Part shown: one piece after another, positions 42,447 through 50,207 of the stretch
Position numbering within the stretch: position 1 is the first letter of the stretch
How the letters are laid out: each line of letters opens with the position of its first letter
NCBI GenBank assembly: GCA_902490405.1
Contig: CABUDS010000008.1
Location: 1 to 64,000 of the forward strand
Direction: 5' to 3'
Source: an uncultured Collinsella sp.
GTDB lineage: Bacteria; Actinomycetota; Coriobacteriia; Coriobacteriales; Coriobacteriaceae
Length of the DNA stretch: 64,000 bases
Notes under the pieces: model-generated
Databases searched by the model: none
What the model was told of the DNA's origin: nothing
What the model saw: the letters and a program-made list of their open reading frames with translations, nothing else
Program-made: the position numbers and the translations under genes

Positions 42447-43094
42447 ATGGGTTTCATTAATTTTATCGCCGAGTTGCTCAAAGACCCGCGCACCGCGATC
42501 GCCAGCTGGATCGCCGCCGGCCCGCTTATGGCCTACGGCTGCGTGTTCCTGATCATCTTTATCGAGACGGGCGTGGTGTTCTTCCCGTTCCTTCCCGGCG
42601 ATTCGCTGCTGTTCGCCTCGGGCTTCTTTGCCCACAACGGTGGCTTTAACATCGTGGCGCTTCTGGCCACCGCATGGGCCGCGGCCATCCTGGGCGATCA
42701 ATGCAACTTTATGATCGGTCACTTCTTTGGCAAAAAGATCATCGCTTCGGGCAAGGTGAAGGCCATGACGCCCGAGCGCATTAAAAAGTCCGAGGATTTC
42801 TTGGACAAGTGGGGTCACCTGGCCATCTTCCTGGGTCGCTTCTTCCCGTTTATCCGCACCTTTGTGCCCTTCATCGCCGGTATGGGCGGCATGCATTGGC
42901 GCAATTTTGTCATCTATAACGTGCTGGGCGGCATTACCTGGTCGACGGTCTTTACGCTGCTGGGCTATTTCTTTGGCGGCATCCCCTTTGTGCAGGAGCA
43001 CTTTGAGCTGCTGATTATCGGCATCGTCGCCGTGTCGATTATCCCGACCGTGGTCGGCCTGGTTAAGGCAAAGCTGGGCAAACAGAACGCGTAG
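42447..43094 (+). CDS. DedA-family membrane protein
   Basis: 215 residues with about five membrane segments. The signature is FLGRFFPFIRTFVPFIAGMG with the Arg and Pro residues linked to lipid transport, and ETGVVFFPFLPGDSLLFASG near the N-terminus. DedA proteins are thought to scramble or flip polyprenyl phosphates or phosphatidylethanolamine. Start at 42447 has GAGG 9 bp upstream. It is divergent from cysE with a 224-bp gap that contains TATACT (about 42396). Confidence 0.92.
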   Translation: MGFINFIAELLKDPRTAIASWIAAGPLMAYGCVFLIIFIETGVVFFPFLPGDSLLFASGFFAHNGGFNIVALLATAWAAAILGDQCNFMIGHFFGKKIIASGKVKAMTPERIKKSEDFLDKWGHLAIFLGRFFPFIRTFVPFIAGMGGMHWRNFVIYNVLGGITWSTVFTLLGYFFGGIPFVQEHFELLIIGIVAVSIIPTVVGLVKAKLGKQNA

Positions 43095-43122
43095 CTCGAG
43101 ATAGCGCGCAAACCGTGCCGTT

Positions 43123-43156
43123 GAGGCCCGTCACCGATTACGGTGGCGGGCCTCTC
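43123..43156 (+). terminator. Terminator after dedA
   Basis: A 14-bp stem GAGGCCCGTCACCG/CGGTGGCGGGCCTC (43123-43136 with 43141-43154, one G-T pair) with ATTA loop; short T content follows. Confidence 0.75.
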
Positions 43157-43177
43157 TAGCTTCGGTCAAATGAAAAT

Positions 43178-43230
43178 ACTTTAGTTAGTTAAAGAATAAC
43201 GTTTTATCCGATGCGTGTGCGGAGTACAAT
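43178..43230 (+). promoter_or_regulatory. ilvE promoter region with shared operator
   Basis: ACTTTAGTTAGTTAAAG (43178-43194) is, on the other strand, CTTTAACTAACTAAAGT, 16 of 17 positions identical to the site at 10825-10841 in front of the amino-acid importer. TACAAT at 43225-43230 fits a -10 box, so the operator lies upstream of the -35 region here, while in the importer it lies downstream of the start site. Confidence 0.6.
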
Positions 43231-43383
43231 CTCGTGCATGCGAATCGACGTGTCATCGGCTTCGATGTCGTCCGCGTGTCCCGTCCGGCTCTACGCTCCG
43301 GGCGTGTGACGTTGCGACGCGGTCGGCCCCGGTCCTTGCGTGCGGGTTCGCGAGTATGCAACCGCGTATGTAAGGAGCGACAT

Positions 43384-44436
43384 ATGACTGTCGAGAAGAA
43401 AGATATCGATTGGGGTAGCCTCGGCTTTGGCTACATGAAGACCGATTACAGCTACGAGGCTCATTGGAAGGATGGCGAGTGGGACGAGGGCGGCCTGACC
43501 ACCGACCACACCCTGCACGTCTCCGAGTGCGGTGGTATCTTCCACTACTGCCAGGAGGTCTTTGAGGGCCTGAAGGCCTACACCGCCGAGGACGGCAGCA
43601 TCGTCTGTTTCCGTCCCGACATGAACGCCGAGCGTATGTATAACTCTGCCCAGCGCCTCGAGATGCCCCCGTTCCCCAAGGACAAGTTTGTTGAGGCCGT
43701 CAAGCAGGTCGTTTCTGCCAACGCCGCCTGGGTTCCGCCCTTCGGCTCCGGTGCAACCCTGTACGTGCGTCCGTTTATGATCGGCTCCGGTGACGTGATC
43801 GGCGTGGCTCCCGCTCCTGAGTACACGTTCCGTATTCTCGTGACCCCGGTCGGTCCGTACTTTAAGGGTGGCCTCAAGCCCGTCAAGCTGCGCGTTTCCG
43901 AGTACGATCGCGCCGCACCGCATGGCACCGGCAACATCAAGGCCGGCCTCAACTACGCCATGTCCCTGAAGCCCACGATGGAGGCTCACCGCGAGGGCTA
44001 TGCCGAGAACCTGTATCTCGACTCCGAGTCCCGCACCTATGTCGAGGAGACCGGTGGCGCGAACGTTCTGTTCGTGAAGGAGGATGGCACCCTCGTCGTT
44101 CCGCAGTCGCACACCGACTCCATCCTGCCCTCCATCACCCGCCGTTCGCTCGTTCAGGTTGCTCAGGACCTGGGCATGACCGTCGACCAGCGTCCCGTCG
44201 AGTGGGCCGAGGTCAAGGCCGGCACCTTTGTTGAGTGCGGCCTGTGCGGCACCGCTGCCGTTATCTCCCCGGTCGGCGAGATCGACAACAAGGTCTACGG
44301 TGCCGACGAGACTGTGACCTTCCCGGCTGGCTACACCGAAATCGGCCCCGTGATGAAGAAACTTCGCGAGACCCTGACTGGTATCCAGTCCGGTGCTGTC
44401 GAGGATAAGCACAACTGGGTTTACACCGTCGCGTAA
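43384..44436 (+). CDS. ilvE: Branched-chain amino-acid aminotransferase
   Basis: Transfers the amino group between Leu, Ile or Val and 2-oxoglutarate; PLP enzyme of fold type IV. 350 residues, of the longer (BCAT2-like) branch. It shows HYCQEVFEGLKAY, LYVRPFMIGSGDVIG, the PLP lysine in GNIKAGLNYAMS, YVEETGGANVLFV and CGLCGTAAVISPVGEI. AAGGAG is 6 bp before the ATG. The leader is about 150 nt and holds a 23-codon frame (43238) without runs of branched-chain codons, so classical attenuation is not supported. Regulation probably uses the palindrome at 43178. Confidence 0.95.
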   Translation: MTVEKKDIDWGSLGFGYMKTDYSYEAHWKDGEWDEGGLTTDHTLHVSECGGIFHYCQEVFEGLKAYTAEDGSIVCFRPDMNAERMYNSAQRLEMPPFPKDKFVEAVKQVVSANAAWVPPFGSGATLYVRPFMIGSGDVIGVAPAPEYTFRILVTPVGPYFKGGLKPVKLRVSEYDRAAPHGTGNIKAGLNYAMSLKPTMEAHREGYAENLYLDSESRTYVEETGGANVLFVKEDGTLVVPQSHTDSILPSITRRSLVQVAQDLGMTVDQRPVEWAEVKAGTFVECGLCGTAAVISPVGEIDNKVYGADETVTFPAGYTEIGPVMKKLRETLTGIQSGAVEDKHNWVYTVA

Positions 44437-44505
44437 TTTGTCTTACCCGCCCTGCGGGCTCGGCGATGTCACAACGAACAATAATTAATCTGAATTAAAG
44501 ATGGC

Positions 44506-44536
44506 GCGCGGCCTTTTGGGCCGCGCTTTTGTTTTG
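44506..44536 (+). terminator. Terminator after ilvE
   Basis: GCGCGGCC/GGCCGCGC (44506-44513 with 44519-44526), then TTTTGTTTTG. Confidence 0.9.
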
Positions 44537-44558
44537 CTTCGCGCCATGTGGGGGTGGT

Positions 44559-44771
44559 GGCGACGTGCATTTTTGCGAGTATTCTGCAATCGAAGGCCCT
44601 TGCATACCGACCTCGGGCGAAAAATCGGGATTTATCGATGTTTTCTACGAATGATGGGCGGGGTTATGGGCTGACAGCATTTGATTTGCAGGGATATTCG
44701 CGGTCTTTGGCATTTATCGTGGCGCTCGAAGCTGTCGGGCATGCTGAATACTCCCAAAAATGCACGGCGCC
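44559..44771. repeat. 213-bp element with 30-bp terminal inverted repeats
   Basis: The left arm (44559-44588) and right arm (44742-44771) share 27 of 30 positions as inverted repeats, with core TGCATTTTTG and GAGTATTC. The interior of about 150 bp has a 75-codon open frame with no recognisable product. The layout is like a MITE or a large hairpin repeat. No clear target-site duplication is seen at its borders. Confidence 0.6.
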
Positions 44772-44796
44772 TTGAGGGGGACCTTCGCGACAAAGG

Positions 44797-44835
44797 AAAC
44801 CGCCCCGTCGAAGTATGCATTCGACGGGGCGGTTT
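44797..44835. terminator. Terminator next to lemA
   Basis: A perfect 16-bp stem AAACCGCCCCGTCGAA/TTCGACGGGGCGGTTT (44797-44812 with 44820-44835) around a 7-nt loop. Confidence 0.85.
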
Positions 44836-44871
44836 ATGCATATAGCGGATTAAGGATGCGCTGGCAACCTG

Positions 44872-45423
44872 TTAGAACTTGACGGTCGGTGCCTGGCGGG
44901 CTGCTTCGGCGGCCTCGAAGCCCTGGCGCTCCTTAAACTGGAAGATGCCGGCAAAGATGACGGCAGGGAACGTCTGGATGGCGTTGTTGTAGCTGAGCAC
45001 GCAGTCGTTGTAGCTCTGGCGCGCGTAGCTCACCTTGTTCTCGGTGTCTTCGAGCGTGGCTTGGAGCTGCGTAAAGTTGGTGTTCGCCTTAAGATCGGGG
45101 TAAGCCTCGGCCACGGCGAAGAGCTGGCGCAGAGCGCCGGTCAGCACGTTGTCGGCTTCCATCTTGGCTTCGGGCGTGGTGGCGCTTACGGCGGCGTTGC
45201 GCGCGTTGACCACGGCGGCAAGCGTGTCCTGCTCGTGTTTGGCATAGCCCTTGACGGTCTCGACTAGGTTAGGGATCAGGTCGTTGCGGCGCTGCAGCTG
45301 CGTGTCGATATTCTGCCAGGCGTTATCAATGCGATTGCGCTTGGTGACCATGTTGTTGTAGATGCCGGCGATGGCGCAGACAATCACAACGACAACAACG
45401 ATACCGATGATGACGGGAATCAT
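44872..45423 (-). CDS. LemA-family protein
   Basis: 183 residues. An N-terminal membrane segment (about 1-21, IIGIVVVVVIVCAIAGIY) is followed by the LemA helical domain: RIDNAWQNIDTQLQRRNDLI, PNLVETVKGYAKHE and LFAVAEAYPDLKAN. Function unclear; the family is found in most bacteria and sometimes co-occurs with TPM-domain proteins, absent here. It is a single-gene unit with a good GGAGA site 5 bp upstream. The Phe and Ala-rich end (FEAAEAARQAPTVKF) is typical. Confidence 0.93.
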   Translation of the reverse strand: MIPVIIGIVVVVVIVCAIAGIYNNMVTKRNRIDNAWQNIDTQLQRRNDLIPNLVETVKGYAKHEQDTLAAVVNARNAAVSATTPEAKMEADNVLTGALRQLFAVAEAYPDLKANTNFTQLQATLEDTENKVSYARQSYNDCVLSYNNAIQTFPAVIFAGIFQFKERQGFEAAEAARQAPTVKF

Positions 45424-45635
45424 GGTGTCTCCGTTTCGAATGGCCGCGGCGTCTTCCGCCGGCTGCCGTTGGTGTAACGCTACTAGTATACCCGCAACCC
45501 TTGGCGATACCGAACTTTCCGGTAAGCGTTATGTTTCCACCAAGGTGAGGCCGTTCGCCAGGGGGTGGGCGATACAGGTGTAAGATATGCGACAGATTAG
45601 TGAGCGATGTCTTTTCCTTGAGGATGGCGATACGG

Positions 45636-46220
45636 ATGGACCTTCGCATCAAGAAAACCTATCGTGCCCTGTTCGATGCCTTTACCGAGCTTTTGGAAGA
45701 GCATCGGTTTGAGGACCTGACGGTCGCCATGCTGTGCGACCGTGCCATGATTCGCCGCACGACGTTCTATAAGCACTTTCGCGATAAAAACGATTACTTC
45801 GCCTTTTATATCGATGAGCTCATGTCGGGCTTGCCGCAAAAACAGCCCGATGAGGCCGGCGCAGTGTCTGCCGAGGACGTGCGCGCGCTTCGACACGCGA
45901 TTTTGGACGATGCCATGGATTTGATTCTGGCGCACGAGCAGCTCATGGATAACATTTTGGCAAGCAGCATGTCGGGCATGCTGACCAACGTTATTTGCGA
46001 CCGCATCGCCCGTTCCATCCGCGAGCGTGTGATGAACGTGCTAGCCGAGGATGCCCTGGCCCCCGTGTCACTCGAGACGACGTCTGAGTTTGTCGCCGGC
46101 GGTATTATTCGACTTTTCACGATATGGTGGGAGTCGGGTCACGACCTCGAGCGTCGACCCGAGATGGCCGACGTGGTCGATGCGCTGTTCGAGCGAACCA
46201 TGACGCCGGTGCATCACTAG
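45636..46220 (+). CDS. TetR-family regulator
   Basis: 194 residues. The N-terminal helix-turn-helix (LRIKKTYRALFDAFTELLEE; LTVAMLCDRAMIRRTTFYKH) is of the AcrR type common in anaerobic Firmicutes and Actinobacteria. The C-terminal helical domain with GIIRLFTIWWESGHD resembles TetR_C_7. The start at 45636 is chosen because the family usually begins just before DLRIKKT and GAGG lies about 10 bp upstream; a GTG at 45600 and an ATG at 45624 are in frame. No target gene is adjacent; lemA is divergent, 212 bp away. Confidence 0.85.
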   Translation: MDLRIKKTYRALFDAFTELLEEHRFEDLTVAMLCDRAMIRRTTFYKHFRDKNDYFAFYIDELMSGLPQKQPDEAGAVSAEDVRALRHAILDDAMDLILAHEQLMDNILASSMSGMLTNVICDRIARSIRERVMNVLAEDALAPVSLETTSEFVAGGIIRLFTIWWESGHDLERRPEMADVVDALFERTMTPVHH

Positions 46221-46223
46221 AAG

Positions 46224-46313
46224 TGGCGGAGAGAGGGGGATTCGAACCCCCGGAACGCTCTCGCGCTCAACGGTTTTCAAGACCGCCGCATTCAACCGCT
46301 CTGCCATCTCTCC
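46224..46313 (-). tRNA. tRNA-Ser (UGA)
   Basis: A 90-base class II tRNA on the minus strand. Acceptor GGAGAGA pairs with TCTCTCC, followed by G and an encoded CCA. The anticodon loop CTTGAAA gives UGA (reads UCA). It has a long variable arm and a GGTTCGAATCC T-arm. Class II length and the anticodon agree. Confidence 0.97.
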
Positions 46314-46364
46314 GTGAGTCGTAATGATAGCATCGTTTTGAATTTGCAACAGGGAAGGCGAACG

Positions 46365-48146
46365 ATGACGATCACCGAAATCGACGAGAAGTTCATGCGC
46401 GAGGCGCTGGCCGAGGCGCGCGCCGCCGCTGCGGTGGGCGAAGTGCCCATTGGCGCTGTGGTGGTGCGCGCGGGTGAGATCGTCGCGCGGGCACATAATC
46501 GTCGCGAGCTCGACCAGGATCCTTCGGCTCATGCCGAGTTTTCGGCCCTGTGTGCTGCCGCTCAGGCGCTTGGGCGCTGGCGCCTTTCCGATTGCACGGT
46601 CTACGTGACGCTCGAGCCCTGTTGTATGTGCGCGGGGCTTATGGTTAACGCGCGCGTGGGGCGTTGCGTGTATGGCGCGACCGATACCAAGGCGGGTGCG
46701 CTGGGCTCGTTGTATGACCTGAATGCCGATTCGCGCCTGAATCATCGGTTTAACGTACATGCCGGCGTACTGGCGGATGAGTGTCGTGAGGTGTTGAGCG
46801 GCTATTTTGGTGGGCTGCGTGGTACCGATGGTGCTGGCTGTGGCTGTGGATCTGATCTTGAGGCGCATACCGCTCATGCCGAGGCGCTCGCGTGTGCTGG
46901 AGATATTGCCGTTGAGGCGGTCGATTTTGGCGCCGCGTGCCGCCGGCCCCGCCGTGTGCTGCTGGCGATCGATTCCTTTAAGGGTAGCGTTTCGAGCGCG
47001 CAGGCGGAGGAGGCCGTTGCCGAAGGCGTGCACCACGTGTGGCCCGATGCCGAGCTGAACGCGTTGCCGCTGGCAGATGGTGGCGAGGGAACGCTCGACG
47101 CCATCGCCGCATGCGGTGGCGAGCTTGTGACCTACGAGGTTGTAGGCCCCTTGGGCAACCGCGTGTCTGCCCGGATACTGGTAGATGTCGAGCGCGAGTC
47201 CGCGGTCATTGAGATGGCCGAGGCGGCGGGCATTGGGTATTCACCTTGCACGGAATCGGCGGCGCTTGTGGCTTCGACCTTTGGCGTGGGCGAGCTGATG
47301 CTTCGCGCGGTCCGTGCCGGGGCAAAGGCTATCTATATTGGTCTGGGCGGCAGTGCCACCAACGATGGCGGTGCCGGTATGCTGCAGGCGCTGGGCGCGC
47401 GTGTGGTCGATGATCAGGGCTGCGATATCGCCCCCGGTCTCGCGGGGCTTGAGCAGGTGGCGAACGTTGATTTGACACCGGCGCTTGAGGTGCTGCGCGG
47501 CGCTCGTATCGTTGTGCTTTCGGATGTCGAGAATCCGCTCGTAGGGCGTCGCGGTGCGCTTGCGGTGTTCGGCGGACAGAAGGGTCTGCCGGCGGATGAT
47601 ACCGAGGCGCTGCGCAGGCACGACGGTTGGATGGTCGGCTACGGCCGCCTGCTTGATGCGGCAATTGCCGAGGCGCGAGCCCAGGAGCTGTTGCGTGTGC
47701 CCGAGGGTGCACGGACATTTGGCTCGGTGCTCGGCGTGCCCGGCGCTGGTGCCGCCGGTGGTCTGGGTGCCGCACTGTTGGCGCTCGGCGCCGAGTTGCG
47801 CTCAGGCGTAGAAACCGTGCTTGACCTCGTGGGGTTTGACGAGCGCGTGCGCGATGTCGACCTGGTCATTACAGGCGAGGGCAATATGGACGAGCAATCT
47901 GCCGCCGGTAAGGCACCGGTGGGCGTGGCGCGCCGTGCGAAGCGATATGGCAAGCCGGTAGCCGCCGTCGTGGGTGGTCGCGCCGCCAACCTGGATGCGG
48001 TGTATGAGCAGGGCATTGACTTGGTGCTTCCGATCTGCCGCAAGCCCATGGGCCTTGAGCTGGCGCTCAATCCCCAGGAAGCCACAACTAACCTCATCTG
48101 CGCCGGCGAAGCGGCCGCTCGATCCTACGACCTTGGCCGTATCTAA
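46365..48146 (+). CDS. TadA tRNA deaminase fused to glycerate kinase
   Basis: One 593-residue open frame. Residues 1 to about 155 are TadA: zinc site H56-A-E58 (SAHAEFS) and P85-C-C-M-C (EPCCMCAGLM), which deaminates A34 of tRNA-Arg(ACG). A linker of about 40 Cys and Ala-rich residues (159-197) follows. Residues about 197-593 are a glycerate 2-kinase of the GarK/GlxK family: IDSFKGSVSSAQAEEAV, PLADGGEGT, IGLGGSATNDGGAGML and TGEGNMDEQSAAGKAP. Each half is near its normal full length with all motifs. No frameshift, stop or internal ribosome site separates them. Start 46365 has GGGAAGG 9 bp upstream. The two activities have no known link. Confidence 0.9.
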   Translation: MTITEIDEKFMREALAEARAAAAVGEVPIGAVVVRAGEIVARAHNRRELDQDPSAHAEFSALCAAAQALGRWRLSDCTVYVTLEPCCMCAGLMVNARVGRCVYGATDTKAGALGSLYDLNADSRLNHRFNVHAGVLADECREVLSGYFGGLRGTDGAGCGCGSDLEAHTAHAEALACAGDIAVEAVDFGAACRRPRRVLLAIDSFKGSVSSAQAEEAVAEGVHHVWPDAELNALPLADGGEGTLDAIAACGGELVTYEVVGPLGNRVSARILVDVERESAVIEMAEAAGIGYSPCTESAALVASTFGVGELMLRAVRAGAKAIYIGLGGSATNDGGAGMLQALGARVVDDQGCDIAPGLAGLEQVANVDLTPALEVLRGARIVVLSDVENPLVGRRGALAVFGGQKGLPADDTEALRRHDGWMVGYGRLLDAAIAEARAQELLRVPEGARTFGSVLGVPGAGAAGGLGAALLALGAELRSGVETVLDLVGFDERVRDVDLVITGEGNMDEQSAAGKAPVGVARRAKRYGKPVAAVVGGRAANLDAVYEQGIDLVLPICRKPMGLELALNPQEATTNLICAGEAAARSYDLGRI

Positions 48147-48162
48147 AACCCATCCCCTCGAT

Positions 48163-48231
48163 AAGTTGCGGTGAAATACGGAGTGTTTTTGCCTTTAAGG
48201 GGCCAATTCAGTCCGTATTCCACCGCAACTT
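48163..48231. repeat. Large palindrome, AAGTTGCGGTGGAATA family, copy 2
   Basis: 20-bp arms (48163-48182 with 48212-48231) with one mismatch and a 29-bp loop. It is related to the element at 24306-24374 and lies 16 bp after the TadA fusion gene, where it may serve as its 3' hairpin. Confidence 0.8.
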
Positions 48232-48280
48232 CGAGAATGGCCATTCGAGGTTGGCTGCCTTGGGTCTCGAGCCGGACCGC

Positions 48281-48446
48281 CTGCCACGAAAGGCGACCAT
48301 CTACTACGTTTAACCGGGTGCCCTCGACCATCCCGGAATTTGGGAAATAAAAACAGCAGGTAGAGAGCTTGCCGCTTTTCGAAAAAGCACGCTATGGTTG
48401 ACCCCTGCGACCAAAACGTAGTAGATAGGCCCTTTTCGTGGCGCAG
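48281..48446. repeat. 166-bp element with about 32-bp inverted arms
   Basis: The inner arms ATCTACTACGTTT (48299-48311) and AAACGTAGTAGAT (48414-48426) are perfect. The outer arms CTGCCACGAAAGG and its counterpart at the right end match with small gaps. The interior has no gene. It is the second of four inverted repeats in the 886-bp gap 48147-49032. Confidence 0.65.
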
Positions 48447-48461
48447 CGTCAGACCAGTCTT

Positions 48462-48530
48462 TTTGGAACGGGGCTATTTTGGCCACTTGTCGATCTGATC
48501 GCCCGAGTAGTCAAAAAGCCCCGTTCCAAA
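48462..48530. repeat. GGAACGGGGCT palindrome
   Basis: TTTGGAACGGGGCT (48462-48475) and AGCCCCGTTCCAAA (48517-48530) are perfect 14-bp arms; inner GATC repeats and ACT/AGT continue the pairing. Half of it is found at 35836-35873. Confidence 0.75.
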
Positions 48531-48575
48531 TTAGCTATCTTGCCCCATCGGGCGGGAGCAGGTAAGATATACCGA

Positions 48576-48698
48576 GCGCCTAGCGCGTTCGATGGGTTCG
48601 GATGACGACATGTTCCGAATCTGGTCAGGTCCGGAAGGAAGCAGCCATAAGGAGCCTCTGTCGGGCATCCGAATCCATCGAGTGCGCAGGCGTTTTTT
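48576..48698 (+). ncRNA. ffs: Signal recognition particle RNA (4.5S type)
   Basis: Contains the universal SRP helix 8 motif GGTCAGGTCCGGAAGGAAGC (48623-48642) followed by CAGCC. The flanks pair into one long rod (TTCGGATG near 48597 with CATCCGAA near 48666; GCGC outer pairs). A T run at 48693-48698 ends it. It is the short bacterial form without an Alu domain. It binds Ffh to target nascent membrane proteins. Ends are inferred from pairing, give or take a few bases. Confidence 0.95.
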
Positions 48699-48711
48699 GG
48701 TGCCGCGATGC

Positions 48712-48806
48712 GGTCCCGGTGCCGGCGGGCTGTTTGGTGCCTCGCTGGTCCTCGGCTTTGCCTGCGGGATCGCTCGACTACCAAACAGCCCGCCGGCACC
48801 GGGACC
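48712..48806. repeat. Perfect 27-bp inverted repeat after SRP RNA
   Basis: 48712-48738 and 48780-48806 are perfect complements (GGTCCCGGTGCC ... GGCACCGGGACC) with a 41-bp loop. No T-tract. The rest of the gap to 48946 has nothing I can name. Confidence 0.8.
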
Positions 48807-48946
48807 ACTTCGTCCAAAAATCACCCGTAAAGGCGCGTTAGCCTAATTAAATCTATCCCTTAAGGAATGCTGCTCGTTGGCGTTGTTTGGAGCGCGGTGG
48901 CGATGTGCTTCAAGAGACAGTGGCATTACCATTTGTTTTTACAAGT

Positions 48947-48989
48947 AAAGAGGCCCGTTTCTCTGGGTTGGGGAAACGGGCCTCTTTTT
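48947..48989. terminator. Terminator next to the LANTG protein gene
   Basis: A perfect 15-bp stem AAAGAGGCCCGTTTC/GAAACGGGCCTCTTT (48947-48961 with 48973-48987) followed by T's on the plus strand. It lies 44 bp beyond the stop of the minus-strand gene. Confidence 0.85.
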
Positions 48990-49032
48990 GTCTCTGGGCT
49001 TGTGGATTGGCGAAGACAATAACCGCTGGCAA

Positions 49033-49998
49033 CTATTTTGAGTTCTTGATGCGGCGTGTGGCTGTGGCGGTTATTCCGAGGCCTGCGGCGGCGATTCCTG
49101 CGAGTGCGATTGCGCTCGGTGCTGTGTCGCCCGTGTTTGCGAGCTTGCCGGCGGTCGTATCTGCTTGCTTGGTGGAGCTCGATGGAGCGTCTTTGCCGGT
49201 CGCGGGCGAGCTGGCGGGCTGCGCCGTCTCGGCCGGTTGCGCTGAGCTGGAGGGTTTTGTCGTCTCGGCGGGTTTCGTTATCTCGGGCGAGGTGGCCTTG
49301 TCTGCCGCGGCCTTTGCCTCTTCGTATGCCTTGCAGGCATCGTCATAGGCTATTTGCGCTCTTTTCAAATCGTCGAGGAGCGCATCCCGCTTGGCTGTTT
49401 CTCCGTCGAGATGGGTTTTATTAAACTCTACTTCGCTTTCAAAGAAATAAATCAGGCTTTTATGACTTTCGAGGCGCATTCGGCAGTGCTCAAGCTTATC
49501 TTCACAGAAATTTTCTTGCATTATTGCCTCTGTGATCGCCTCTTGCAACTGCCGAATAGTTTCGGCAGGAGTCGTGTAGTCGATTTTATTAAATTCTGCC
49601 TCAAGGGCTCTTGTCCGGTTGTGGGCCTTATCGCATTCGGCTTGAGCTGCATCGACGTTCGCTTGTATGGTAGGAAGGGATTCCTTATATATGGCGGCTT
49701 GCGCCAAATTAGTGTCGTAGTTCTCTTGAAAAATGGCAATTTTAGTATCGATTTCCACAAGTTTCTCGAGGCTTGCGGCGTCTTTTGCGGCCTCGAGGTT
49801 TTTGAGCGCTTCCTGCATGGCTGCATACGCTTTTTCTTTTGCGGCGGCCGCATCTTCCGTATGCAAGGCAACTGCATTGATGGGGGAACTGGTTTCCGCC
49901 GCTATCGCCGTTGCGGGGGCGATTCCCGCGGCGAGTGCCGCGGAAAGGGCGATGCCCAAGGTTGCTCGTCTTGCTCTTCTTGCGAGAATGTCGTTCAT
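49033..49998 (-). CDS. Coiled-coil surface protein with LPXTG-like sorting signal
   Basis: 321 residues. Signal peptide at about 1-34 (ATLGIALSAALAAGIAPATAIA). Residues about 45-235 are charged helices rich in Ala, Glu and Lys with likely coiled coil, including QAECDKAHNRTRALEAEF. A Pro, Thr and Ser-rich spacer follows (about 238-280). LANTGDTA (from about residue 286) is a sortase motif of LxxTG type, followed by a hydrophobic stretch and RRIKNSK. So it is probably covalently fixed to the cell wall. The role is unknown; similar stalk proteins act in adhesion. No sortase gene is adjacent. Confidence 0.8.
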   Translation of the reverse strand: MNDILARRARRATLGIALSAALAAGIAPATAIAAETSSPINAVALHTEDAAAAKEKAYAAMQEALKNLEAAKDAASLEKLVEIDTKIAIFQENYDTNLAQAAIYKESLPTIQANVDAAQAECDKAHNRTRALEAEFNKIDYTTPAETIRQLQEAITEAIMQENFCEDKLEHCRMRLESHKSLIYFFESEVEFNKTHLDGETAKRDALLDDLKRAQIAYDDACKAYEEAKAAADKATSPEITKPAETTKPSSSAQPAETAQPASSPATGKDAPSSSTKQADTTAGKLANTGDTAPSAIALAGIAAAGLGITATATRRIKNSK

Positions 49999-50207
49999 CT
50001 CGGCACCTCATTTCAAGGGTCGGCGACTAACTTGGTAGCACTAATGTAAGTATATCAGGCAGTTTGCCCGCCATTGATCGGGTGTGCGCGTATACCCCTC
50101 TGAAAACTGAATCCCGTTAGAAATGACGAGTTGTTTACGCTTCTTTTGGGGTGGCGGTACTATCATGGTTCGAATTGAATGTGGATGATGATAGGGAGCG
50201 CCTATAC

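Noticed and set aside
43238..43309. Attenuator leader peptide for ilvE
   Set aside because: The 23-codon frame has no run of Leu, Ile or Val codons and no terminator/antiterminator pair follows.
44548..44775. A 75-codon frame within the inverted-repeat element
   Set aside because: No ribosome binding site, no domain, and both ends lie in or beyond the inverted arms.
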